From Perkinsus olseni (taxonomy: Eukaryota > Perkinsozoa > Perkinsida > Perkinsidae): a stretch of DNA of 45,348 nt. The DNA lies in assembly GCA_013115135.1 (NCBI GenBank), contig JABANP010000434.1:1-45348 (forward strand), written 5' to 3'. The position numbers were made by a program, and so were the translations under genes. Numbering within the stretch: position 1 is the stretch's first letter; each line of letters starts with the position of its first letter. Of the stretch, positions 34,131-43,700 are shown piece by piece. The notes under the pieces are model-generated. The model saw only the letters and a list, made by a program, of their open reading frames with translations. It ran no database searches and had not been told where the DNA came from.

Positions 34131-34678
34131 TTGGGTGTACCGCGATTCGTCCATGATCGATTGGTCCACTGCAGCTTCCATCCAAGATTGTTTCGTACAA
34201 ATTTCGGTTCATTCATGATCTTTTCGTACATCGAAAAAGTGTATGTTTCGGTCACGATTTTTTCATCCATAACCGGTTTCGTACACGATTATTTCGTCCA
34301 TGGGCGGTTGATCCAAAGATATGCTCGCTGTGATCTATTCGGCCACGATCTTTTCGAAAAAAATTCATTCGTCCAATAGTGGTTCTTACATATGAAACTG
34401 ACGACACGCAAATGTTTATCGAAGGAAATGAACCCACGGCCTCTGGAATATCAGCTTGAGCTGCTAACCTACTCACCTGTAAGACTCCTTCTCAATTCCG
34501 ACAAAGTACCGCCCATGCGATACCCAACCTATTCAACTTGGCTCCATTCATGTTTGGAGCCTCTAGGCACTGGAATCATCACAGAGACAACCTGATGTGG
34601 GGGAGTGCTAGATCGTCACCACTGGTGACTCACCAGTAGAGGCGGCGGTGAGATTATTAGGTCGGAGTAGGTGATGGT

Positions 34679-34740
34679 AATAGCGGAACTGGTAGAGCTC
34701 CCGACTTGCATGACGATGGTCCCAGGTTCGAGTCGGGGTA
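34679..34740 (+). repeat. tRNA-like segment (A-box and B-box) inside the insertion
   Basis: ACTGGTAGAGCTC resembles an A-box, and 40 bp on CAGGTTCGAGTCGGGG is a B-box; the middle has CTTGCATG as in an Ala(TGC) anticodon loop. Acceptor-stem ends do not pair, so it is a tRNA-derived SINE or promoter module, not a working tRNA gene. Confidence 0.5.
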
Positions 34741-34780
34741 AGGGAAGATGGTGATGGTGAAGCCGGCGGCGCGGCCATAA

Positions 34781-34834
34781 CGCTACTTTTAGACGTATGT
34801 GACGCCGCGGCGTCACATATGTCTAAAAGTAGCG
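34781..34834. repeat. 54-bp near-perfect palindrome
   Basis: Arms 34781-34807 and 34808-34834, each 27 bp (CGCTACTTTTAGAC... against ...GTCTAAAAGTAGCG), with a single mismatch and no spacer; the centre is GCCGCGGC. It sits between the tRNA-like segment and the right motif array. Confidence 0.95.
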
Positions 34835-35091
34835 TGGATGAAACTCACGTGTACGAAAGGCTTGTACGAAAAGCCCTGGAAGTAAGAAGCGGAGTTAGAG
34901 CATGATTGGACGAAACGGCGTGGACGAAAGAATCATGTACTTAAGACCCGTGGACGAAAGAGGTGTGTATGAATGAGGATGTACGGAAGTAACATGGACG
35001 AAACAAGCAGGATGAACCCTACCATGGACGAAACAATCGTGGACGAAACCTGCAATGTATGAAACAGCAATGTATGAATGGAGGTTCCCCG

Positions 35092-37298
35092 GTCTTCAAA
35101 TCCACGAAGGTGGCCTCGTGATCATCCGACCATAACTCTCGTACCCGGCCAACATCATCTTTCCCGTCCAGACCCTTACAAGCCGCCAATAACTCACGCA
35201 GGGGGCGTTCTCGAGCTGAGTAGTTGTCGATGAACTTGCGATAGTAACCAGCCAAACCCAAGAAGGAACGGAGCTCTATAGTCGTCTCAGGAACCGGCCA
35301 CGTAGTTATAGCGCTAACCTTGCTCCGAGCAGGCTTCATACCAACTTTATCAAAGACATGGCCCAAATACTCCACCTCGGGTTGACCAAAGTCACACTTA
35401 TCAGGTGCCAGAGTCAAGTTAGCCGACCTCAACCGCTCGATGATAATCCTCAGGTGCTCTAAGTGAGTCTTCTCATCCGGACTGAAGACCAGGACGTCGT
35501 CCAAATAGATGCGGACAAAGGGTAAGTCGCCGAGCTCGAAGTGCATCAACCGTTGGAAGGAGGCAGGGGCGTTCGACAGACCAAAGGCTACACGCTTCCA
35601 CTGATACAAGGGAAAGCCCGGACCCGGGCAGAAGGCAGTCTTCTCCCGGTCTTCCGGCCTCAACAACATCTGCCAATAACCCGACCTGAGGTCCAAGGTA
35701 GAGAAAACCTTGGCCCCCTTAAGATGCTCTTGAACATCGTCCGGCCTAGGGACCGGATAGGCGTCCAAGTCAACGACCTTATTAAGCTCGCGGTTGTCGA
35801 TACACATCCTTACCCGGCCGTCCTTTTTGGGGACATAGACACAAGGGAAGCGGTAGGAAGACGAAGAGAGCTCAATCACGTCCGCGGCCAACATCTCAGA
35901 GACCATCTCTTCTACATCGCTACGCCACTTATGAGGGACTCGTCGAACCTTCTCAGCAATAGGCTTGTCCTTCTTCAAGTGGATCTCGTGCTGCATGTGG
36001 TCGCACCTACCCGGCCGCTTAGAGAAGAGGTCCGAAAACTCCGAACACAGAGCCTTATACCGACCATACTTGGCGTCGTCCGGGAACTGCGGTAGCTCCA
36101 CCCCATCCGTCTGGAAGTCCGGAACAGCAAACTCCAAAGCAGCAGCCAGGTCATCACCGTCCAGCTCATCTACATCAACACCTTCACCAGGCCAGTCCTC
36201 CGGAGGGGAAAGACTCTTATCGGGAATAATAGAGCTTAATAGAGTCGGACCAGTTATAGGCGGGACCACCATAGAAGCACGAAGAACCTTAGCATACTCG
36301 GGAACATGCTCCGACCGAATTTGTTGTAGAGCTCGGTCCGACCTTTCCTTCCGAGAAGCCGCCGAAGTCACCGATTTAGCATCATCGCCGAGATCACCAG
36401 TCGCATCCTTCATAACAGGAGTCACAGGTCCTCCGGTCGCTGTCTCACACCGCCGGCCTTCAACTTGAACCTCCTTCGAGACCATCTTCGGTACCGGAAC
36501 TTGGGGAGAGGGCATATGGTGACGGCCGGCACTAATAACCGACATAGCAGACGGAGAAGACGAACCACTGGACTCCGAAGAGGGCCGACTTGAACCCGAC
36601 CAATGACGATTAGCACTCCGCCGACGGCGGCGGCGATGACGATGACGACGGCGGCGACGTTGACGGCGACCAGGCTCCGTCGAAGGGCTTATAGAAGGAG
36701 TACCGGCATTCACCGGGGCTACCACATCCAGCACGGAACCGTGCTCCGGCCGTAAGGAACCAACATCCTCTGGTCCTCCACCAACAAAAATCGAAGGAGT
36801 CATAACCACGGGATCAGCAGAGTTAACAAACCAATCAAGAATATTAGGCTCAGACATACGCTTCCTAAATTCTTGGGGAACCGATAAACGCACAGTATCC
36901 ATACCAGCCATCAAACCCATTCCAAAATGACGCAGAAAGTCCATGCCTAATAACATATCTACACTAAGAGAGTCAATAACTATCATACATACGGGGAAAA
37001 CCGGCCCCGGAACTACCTCGTCCTTAGTCGGACCGGACCGGGAAGACGGTTCCCGGCCGGGAGGTAAAACATAGAAACAGACGTCCAAGTCCAGTACACC
37101 CAATATCTTACACGTACCACCATTAGCCGTCCTGATGAAGTTCAGCGGATACGGCCTTACCAGAGACAGCATGGACGGGGAGAGCGCTTGCTGCGGTATC
37201 AGAGACAAGTCACTACCAGTATCAATAACGCCACATAGAAGCGCCGACCGATCCACCGAAAGAGGCGAAGAGTCTTCGCCGAAGACACCACCACCCAA
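35092..37298 (-). CDS. gypsy pol, N-terminal part: protease and reverse transcriptase
   Basis: Protease active site GVIDTGSDLSLIP near the start, and LLGMDFLRHFG. A long low-complexity linker follows, with a run of Arg/His (about 36600-36670). The reverse transcriptase has the fingers block KDGRVRMCIDNRELNK, FSTLDLRSGYWQ, and the catalytic YLDDVLVFS, then YLGHVFDKVGMKP and FLGLAGYYRKFI. The sequence is cut at FVDLKT by the insertion at 35091 and resumes at 34130. It lies in a different frame from gag, after a short gap with stops, so a frameshift or separate initiation is needed; the first ATG-type start is not obvious. Confidence 0.9.
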
Positions 37299-37425
37299 AC
37301 CTGCGGGCTATGCCGACCGAATAAGTCAATATAAGTAGAGGCAGACGTCAAGCTCGAATTAATAGCTTCCGGCCTCCCAGCGATCACCGAGCCGGCCGGA
37401 GGCTCGCGAAGAGGTGATCGCTCAA

Positions 37426-38445
37426 CTAGTTTCCCGGACTAGACGGCTTAGAACGGGACGGACAATTACGAGCGAGATGACCAGTCTGACCACACTTAAA
37501 ACAACCAGAGTCGAACGCCTTATTAGGGCAAGCCAACGCAGAGTGAGCGCCGCCACAATTACCACAACCCCCGCGACCACGGCCCTTGCCACCATTACCC
37601 TTGCCAAATCTTTGTTGGGAATCCAGCCTTTGAGTAATACCGGCCAAGTTTTCCATCATAGGAGCCAACACAGATTGAAGAGCCTTGCTAATCTCAGCCG
37701 CGAGGGGCTGGGATTCTGCCGTGACTGGAGGCCTTGATATCATACGACCGTCCTTAGTAGCGGTACCCGGGCTGTAGTCATCGACGATGGAGCAGATAGC
37801 ACGAATAGAATGGTCTTGCTGCTTGCGGAGCTCTTGCTGGGCACCTTCAGGAGCAACCGCAACACACCGGTCGAAAATCTGCCGACCCATAGACTCCGCA
37901 GACATACGTTGACCTTCTGGAAGAGACCGGTTATACTCCTTCAGATACCGACCAAGACGAGCCGCAAAGACCACAAAGCGCTGATGACCGTCCCACGCAA
38001 GAGAATTGAAAGCCCGAAGCGCTTCATCCGGCGAACGCTTAGCGAAGAGACTCAGCATTAATACCTTGTCGTCCTTCCAGTTCGTCTTACTTGCCAACTC
38101 TTCCCATGAGTCAAAGAAGTCTTCTTCCAAGTACATACCAAGACGAGATGCTCGCGAACGCTCCGACCACTGAGCCGCATCGGCTGCTGCCTCATAACGA
38201 CGAAGCCATGACCGAAAGTCGGTAGTACCATCGAAGGGATGGGGCATTCTGCTGGAAAGTTGCACACTAACGGCTCCGGCCTGTTGGTTGTCGTTGTCAC
38301 CGTCCGCCATGTTGACTCGGGGCTCTCGCAACATAGTAGCGGTGGTCGTGCCGTTGTCAGCGTTACCATCTCGAGAAGTAGGCGATAGGAAGTCGGACTC
38401 TTCACCGTCCACACCAGTCGTAGAATCTTGTAAGATAGAGGACAT
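37426..38445 (-). CDS. gypsy gag with two CCHC-type zinc knuckles
   Basis: ATG 38445 (MSSILQDSTTGVDG), 339 codons. The middle has the retrotransposon capsid signature (FRSWLRRYEAAADAAQWSER, then LFAKRSPDEALRAFNSL). Near the end are a Gly/Arg-rich stretch and two knuckles: CGNCGGAHSALAC (spacing 2-3-4) and CFKCGQTGHLARNC (canonical C-x2-C-x4-H-x4-C). Stop at 37426. It binds element RNA in the particle. Confidence 0.9.
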   Translation of the reverse strand: MSSILQDSTTGVDGEESDFLSPTSRDGNADNGTTTATMLREPRVNMADGDNDNQQAGAVSVQLSSRMPHPFDGTTDFRSWLRRYEAAADAAQWSERSRASRLGMYLEEDFFDSWEELASKTNWKDDKVLMLSLFAKRSPDEALRAFNSLAWDGHQRFVVFAARLGRYLKEYNRSLPEGQRMSAESMGRQIFDRCVAVAPEGAQQELRKQQDHSIRAICSIVDDYSPGTATKDGRMISRPPVTAESQPLAAEISKALQSVLAPMMENLAGITQRLDSQQRFGKGNGGKGRGRGGCGNCGGAHSALACPNKAFDSGCFKCGQTGHLARNCPSRSKPSSPGN

Positions 38446-38492
38446 AATCGTTGGAGTTAACGTCGATACCAAAGTCGCAGTACTTCGAACAA

Positions 38493-38505
38493 GGAGCTGC
38501 TACCA
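38493..38505 (-). other. primer-binding site of the gypsy element
   Basis: Minus-strand TGGTAGCAGCTCC lies 3 nt inside the 5' LTR. It would pair with the 3' end of a tRNA finishing ...GCTGCTACCA. Confidence 0.7.
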
Positions 38506-38508
38506 AAA

Positions 38509-38781
38509 TGTCAGGAATACTCGCGTAGTGAACCCGACCCAAAAGATGTACTGCAACTCAGAAGCAACCAAACGTATAGATAATACCCAAGGCGACACGA
38601 GTCACCAAAGCTATACGATACGTCGACGAACCACGTCAGACAACCGAGTCTTTACGGAGTAACGGCTACGAAATCGATCTAGCTAAGCTTAGCCTGAAGC
38701 ACCCGTCCTGCACTACACAATTGCGCACTTGTGGAGCGCTGTCCCGATTCCGGCCGATATCCCACACTTCACACCGTCACA
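38509..38781 (-). repeat. 5' LTR of the gypsy element
   Basis: 273 bp; plus strand TGTCAGGAATACTCGCG ... CCGTCACA. It lacks the 14-bp insertion present in the other LTR. Confidence 0.93.
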
Positions 38782-39444
38782 CGCTGTCTGTTCCTAGGAC
38801 AGCCTTGCGTGTCCCGCCAGGATTACACTCAATCTGTCTGTGCACACGGCGAAAGTCACTCGCGGAATTTTCAGTCACAGTGACTACTCTGCTCGAGTTA
38901 TGCGGGAAAAGTGAATGGATCGCTCAAGCTCGATCACCAACGACCACCGCGGTTGGAGCTCATTCTACGCGTGGCGATTGATAACCGGTGAGCCAGGCGC
39001 GTGCTCGGCAGATGTGGCGCAGCGCTACACGTACGTCACTGTCCACCTGCACCTCCAACCTTACGAACGGAACACTGCAACTAAACCAGAGCCTACCTCC
39101 AGTGCACGGCACATTGCCTCTATGCGGCGCACAGTGTGCGGTAACAGTCTATGATAACTGTTAAGACTAGGCCTTCGTAACGAAAAAAGCGGAGCTCGGC
39201 ACAAAGTCTCGGGTTCGACCCCCAGCCCGGTTTTTTTTCGGATTTTTTCGGGTTCATCTACAACGGTCCACGACGGTTTTGCTCGGTAGAACAGGGATGA
39301 GAGCGATTTTGTATTTTTTATAGAATATGCGAACCGCGTGCTTTCGAATGGTATGTGTCTCGCGAGTTGAATCGGCATAGCCGTGGAGAAATAATTCGAA
39401 CGACCGAACGAACGCACAAAAAAAGCGCAGAAGTGACAGTATAA
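38782..39444. other. region between two mobile elements, with a tRNA-like relic
   Basis: No gene seen. At about 39200-39238 the plus strand has CTCGGGTTCGACCCCCAG (a B-box/T-arm) followed by a run of T, as in the tail of a polymerase III transcribed SINE. No A-box or 5' half found. Confidence 0.5.
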
Positions 39445-39605
39445 GTAATCGATACACTCCGTGTGTCGAAGGAAAATCCACGGTAGTCCGCCGCTGGAGA
39501 CAATCGTGTGTATGCGTGCGGGGCGGTGTACGTCACCGAGCCGTTCATCGTGAGAGGTCAGCGTCTGGCACGGTAGTGCCGGGTGTCCTGTCGATGTTTT
39601 TGACC
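39445..39605 (+). repeat. A1 terminal repeat
   Basis: 161 bp from GTAATCGATACACTCC to GATGTTTTTGACC; identical to 45061-45221. Confidence 0.97.
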
Positions 39606-39687
39606 TACGTCGCTCCGGACACGAGCTCGGTTTGCAGCTCCCGCCAGGTTGAGTTCACCTTGCTCCGCCGCCCTCTCCTCCTTGGGG

Positions 39688-40044
39688 CTCCCCCTCACCT
39701 GCCGTCTCTCACGGCTCTCGGGACTCTCACGCTCCCATTGGGCTCTCCCTCACCTGCCGTCTCTCACGGCTCTCGGGACTCTCACGCTCCCATTGGGCTC
39801 TCCCTCACCTGCCGTCTCTCACGGCTCTCGGGACTCTCACGCTCCCATTGGGCTCTCCCTCACCTGCCGTCTCTCACGGCTCTCGGGACTCTCACGCTCC
39901 CATTGGGCTCTCCCTCACCTGCCGTCTCTCACGGCTCTCGGGACTCTCACGCTCCCCTTTGGCACACTCTGCCTCCCTCCTGGCGTGTTACCTCCCTCAC
40001 CTGCAGTCTCTCACGACTCTCGGGACTCTCACGCTCCCATTTGG
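39688..40044. repeat. minisatellite, 55-bp unit
   Basis: Five tandem copies of a 55-bp unit (starting CTCTCCCTCACCTGCCGTCT, ending CTCCCATTGGG) at 39688-39962, almost identical, then a degenerate copy at about 39992-40044 after a small spacer. Since 55 is one more than a multiple of three, each successive copy is read in another frame, and all three forward frames stay open. Confidence 0.95.
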
Positions 40045-40279
40045 CACACTCTGCCACTCATTCCCAATGTGTCTCCCCAGCTTTGCCTCGGGACGGCTTG
40101 TCCGCTGGGTTTGCTTCTGAGGCTACTCGGGAGACATGCATCGCGATGTGGTTCACGGCAACGTATTTCCACAACCGCCCGACTACGCCGTTCACGTCCG
40201 ACGAGGCGGCTGACTCCTTCTTCACCTGCCGAGTTGGTGTCGGCCACTCTGTTGTCGGGTGCGCTGTAGACTTTCTGCT

Positions 40280-40298
40280 CCCTTTCTCGTAGAAAGGG
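40280..40298. repeat. 8+3+8 palindrome
   Basis: CCCTTTCT-CGT-AGAAAGGG, a perfect hairpin with a 3-nt loop, 3' of the minisatellite. Confidence 0.8.
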
Positions 40299-40384
40299 CG
40301 TCCTAGACAGTTTCTACAACGCGCCGAGCTGGGCCTGCGACTCCCTTTGCGGCTGAGTCTCGCCTTGCTCCACTGCCCCCGTCA

Positions 40385-40770
40385 CTCCTTGCGCCTTGCC
40401 CAGGGGTCGTGCCTTGCACACTTCCTCTCCCCCTCGTGCCTTGCCAGGGGTACGCTGTCACGCTCACGTGCCCCTCTGGCTCCCCTCGTTCTCGTGCGCG
40501 CTCCGTGCTCCTCTCCCCGGCGCGTGTCCCCTGGGCCAGGATCCCTGGCGCCTCCGCCCGTACTCGAGGCTGGGACCGCTCCTTGCGCCTTGCCTAGGGG
40601 TCGTGCCTTGCACACTACCCCGCTCCCTCGTGCTTTGCCAGTGGCCCGCTGTCACGTTCACGCGCCACTCTGACTTCCCTCCCCCTCGTGCACGATCCGT
40701 GCTCTCCTCCTCGCTGCTTGTTTCTTGGCGCCTCCGTCTGTACTCGACTCGACTACCTCGAGGCTTGGAC
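40385..40770 (+). repeat. diverged tandem duplication, period about 194 bp
   Basis: Copy 1 40385-40578 and copy 2 40579-40770 both begin CTCCTTGCGCCTTGCC and continue GGGGTCGTGCCTTGCACAC; similarity continues, with substitutions, to the end (GAGGCTGGGACCG / GAGGCTTGGACCG). Confidence 0.8.
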
Positions 40771-43700
40771 CGCCGTCACGGCGGCGCCGTACCTCATGCT
40801 ACGGGTCTCTGTGACTCGCCAGATCCCAACGTTCCCAGTGTTGTGCCAACACTCTCTGCGCGTTGTGGCCCACAACTTGTGGGAACTTCCTTGGCGCCGT
40901 GTTATAGTCTGTTGTCCAGGAGAACTTCTCCTGCAACGTCCCAGCTGACCACCACCTGCAGCGACAGGCCCGCCGGTTCAGTGCCTCACGGGTGCACGAC
41001 TGCTGATGGAACACAACCTTTTTTTCCATCGCCGGCCTACTGTAGGCCGCCTACACCCTCACCTCGGGAGGGTTTGTCAGCCGGGTTCGCTTCCGACTCT
41101 ACCCGTGCGACAACGTGCCGTTGTGGTCCACCGCGATATCCTCCCTGTGGCCCACAGGCTGTGAGAGCCTCCCACAGGCTGTGGGAGTCTTTCACATCTG
41201 GCAGACTACGCGGTTCACATCCGCCATAGCAGCGGTTGCCGTCGGCTGCGGCGCGCCCGCCGCCGCCTCCCTCTTCGCCCCGACGTTCCCGGCGGACGCT
41301 TCCCGCCTTCTGGACTTGCGGTTCCCGGGTTCCATCGCTTAGCCTTGAGCGCCTTATCGGCTGCTCGGTTTCTCGGCGGGGATCCCGACAAGCCGTGGTT
41401 CTCTCCTTCCCTGCTTACTCCACTACTACACGTCTGCTTCGGCCTAGTTGCTTCCTGAGGGAAGTTCCCTCTTAGAGGGACTGCTCCTTCCCGGGGCCCC
41501 CAGGCTCGGGGGTTCATAGTACCACCTTAGTACACGCCTCTACGCCTTTCGTGGCACATCCTTCCTCTCTTGCGGTCTTGGGTTCCCCTTTGAGGGGGCA
41601 TCGGCCGTATTAGCTCCGCTTGTTACTCTACTCACGTACACCTTCAGCGGCTTTGCCGCTATCTTGACAAGACAATCTTGTCCCCGACCCCTCCCAGTGG
41701 GCTAGTGGGTGGCACCCTCTATCCGATTCGTGGCTACTAGCTGGCCTGCTCCTCGGCTCCCCTTCGCCGTTACCGCTTCTGCGTCGCGATGAGTCTGCTT
41801 CCTTACCCTGCGGGGATCAGTACCTACCATCGTCCAGCTCGTACGCCATAATCTGGCTCTCTGTCTTGCATTTCTTCTGCTCTGGGACCGCCCAAGTGGT
41901 CACGTCACGGGCCTCACGTGGATCTGAGGTTCTCGAGGACCTGCCCCCTAGAGGTCTCGAGGCTCCTTTTGTCTTGCTCCTGTGACAGGCCGCCTCGCTC
42001 TCGTCGCGTACTCTTACTTCGGGCGGTCCGCCCGATCGACACCCGGGTGGATCCGGGATCGACACTAGGACATCTCCGGATTCACGGTTCCGAGTCACGT
42101 CACGACGACCCGTGCACTGTACACCCTCCGCGCCTGGCAAACATTACCCTAGTAGGGTTACCCTACCCTTCTGCCGCATTGGCTGCACCGGCACATATCC
42201 GGCACTGCCCGGTCTGCTTTCTCGCTATCTTCGTGCGGACCAAGGGTTGACCGGGCTCTGTTTCCTCAAGTCTCTTGGGTTCGTCCTTCGCGCAGTTCGC
42301 ATGGACCTTGGGTTTGCAGATTTGCAAGTCCACGCTGTGCCTACCCCAGAGTTGGTCCCTGTGTGTTCCGCAGTGTGGACAGCGCAGGTTTCCGCGATGG
42401 GCTGTTCGCTCGCTTCAAGTACCTGCGGCAGTCACTGCACACCGCGTCGGTCGGACCGACTCGGTCCTTTCCGCGCTACCCCAGTCCGTTGCCCGGCAGT
42501 GGTTCGGATCGCCTGACGCAATTGGCCCGGCCATGTTGGCCCCACTGCACCTTGCACGGGTCAGGGCTCCCAGCTTAGGGATGACTCACTGCTCTGCACC
42601 ATGGCACCTGGGTGGACGGACTTCATCCTGTGCATGATGGCGTCCTGCTCAATGGAAGCTTCCACTGATAGTGTCCTGCTCTTTGAGACTAGCAGAACGG
42701 CTTACTCATTCGCTCTCAGCCTCAGAGCCAGAGGTAGGCTCCCGCTGGGTTCCCGCCCGCCCGCGAGTCGCGAAGGCGGTCGAGGAGGTGAACTCCTGGA
42801 GTAACTCCAGGCTCCGCTGCACTGTTCAGCCACCGCGGCTACTCTGTCGTTTGTAGCGCCTGCGCGGACTGAGTCCGCCGGACTCATTCTCTCGTTACGT
42901 GACGCTAGTTGCGTCATGAGCTTCGGTGTCGTTATCTCCAGTGGCGACTCGCCACCATTTGTGTGTCCACTTTATACGCGTGATTTGTGACAACTCCTTT
43001 GTCTCATACCACAGACTGTGGTCCACAGCCACCAGCTCTTGTGTCACACAGTTCGTGGAGCTACGTGCCCGTTCACGTCGTTTTGAGTCGTCTACTTCGC
43101 TCATGGTTTTTGTCCTCCACTCTGGTGACGCTTCCCGCGTAGACTCCGTTTCGTGCTCAGTGAGCACTGCTCACCCGACGGTACAGGGCGGGCAGATTAC
43201 CGCTTGTGGGTACTGCACTGCCGCTACCCGAGCAGCCACCATTCTGCGGCGCAGGATCTGCGCTGCCGGTGCACCAACCCGGCATGCAGTTCATCGAGCA
43301 TCAGGTGTTGCTCGGAGTCCGAGCCTCAGACGTGTCCGGGTTCTGCTTCCTTCTCTCTACAACCTTCCGGCGGCTGGTGTCGCTTCCCACGGGGAAGTTT
43401 CTCCTACCCTCTTCTCCGGCCACTGACTCGTGCTGCTTCGGCAGTAGGCACGGCCTTCACGAGGCCTTCCCGGAGAATCTTCCTCGGTGGGTGTCGGGGT
43501 TGTACTAGCACCTCGCGCATACGGCCTCCCGACCAGCTTCTCCTCGGGGCCCCCGAGTCGGAGGTCCTCCGACGGAGGATATCACAGCTGCTGTGCTTGC
43601 TGCACTCAGCGTCTCCGATCTCCTTCAGAAGGAGTCCTTCTACGTTCGTCTCACCCCACGCGGCGCTACGCTTGGAAGCGTCGCGCATACACCGTATCCA

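Larger units (their letters stand above)
34125..35097. mobile_element. 961-bp MITE-like insertion in pol, with 6-bp target duplication and inverted arrays of a TGGACGAAA motif
   Basis: Inserted DNA is 34131-35091, flanked by GTCTTC at 34125-34130 and 35092-35097; removing it with one copy restores the pol frame. The ends are imperfect inverted repeats (TTGGGTGTACC... and, reversed, CGGGGAACC..., both reaching ATTC). Inside each end lies an array of about ten copies of a 9-bp motif: TTTCGTCCA/TTCGTACA/TTCATCCA on the left (34140-34380), TGGACGAAA/TGTACGAAA/TGTATGAAA on the right (34840-35080). So the arrays are inverted to each other, spaced irregularly, often under 25 bp. The centre holds a tRNA-like segment and a 54-bp palindrome. 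No transposase frame. It looks like a non-autonomous DNA transposon with subterminal transposase-binding repeats. Confidence 0.8.
30881..38781 (-). mobile_element. Ty3/gypsy-type LTR retrotransposon, pol interrupted by an insertion
   Basis: Element read on the minus strand: 5' LTR 38509-38781, PBS 38493-38505, gag 37426-38445, protease-RT 35092-37298, RNase H-integrase 31637-34130, PPT about 31175-31186, 3' LTR 30881-31174. The order protease, RT, RNase H, integrase marks Ty3/gypsy. The LTRs begin TGT and end ACA. No target-site duplication is visible at the outer borders (flanks AACCT and CGCTG), so the element may be old or recombined, although the LTRs are still very similar. Pol is split by the 961-bp insertion at 34131-35091; the frame on each side is otherwise open, so the insertion came late. 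GGCCGG is strikingly frequent along the whole element. Confidence 0.92.

Noticed and set aside
34679..34740. Functional tRNA-Ala gene
   Set aside because: A- and B-box like sequences are present, but the acceptor stem does not pair and the anticodon stem is poor.
30869..38790. Target-site duplication of the gypsy element
   Set aside because: The 5 bases outside the LTRs (AACCT, CGCTG) do not match; a partial CGCT similarity is offset and not convincing.
39688..40044. CRISPR-like tandem array
   Set aside because: Direct head-to-tail 55-bp copies without unique spacers: a minisatellite in a eukaryotic context.
40396..41229. Plus-strand 277-codon open frame, Pro/Arg/Ser-rich
   Set aside because: Spans a tandem duplication and palindromes, low-complexity, no domain; openness follows from C-rich composition.
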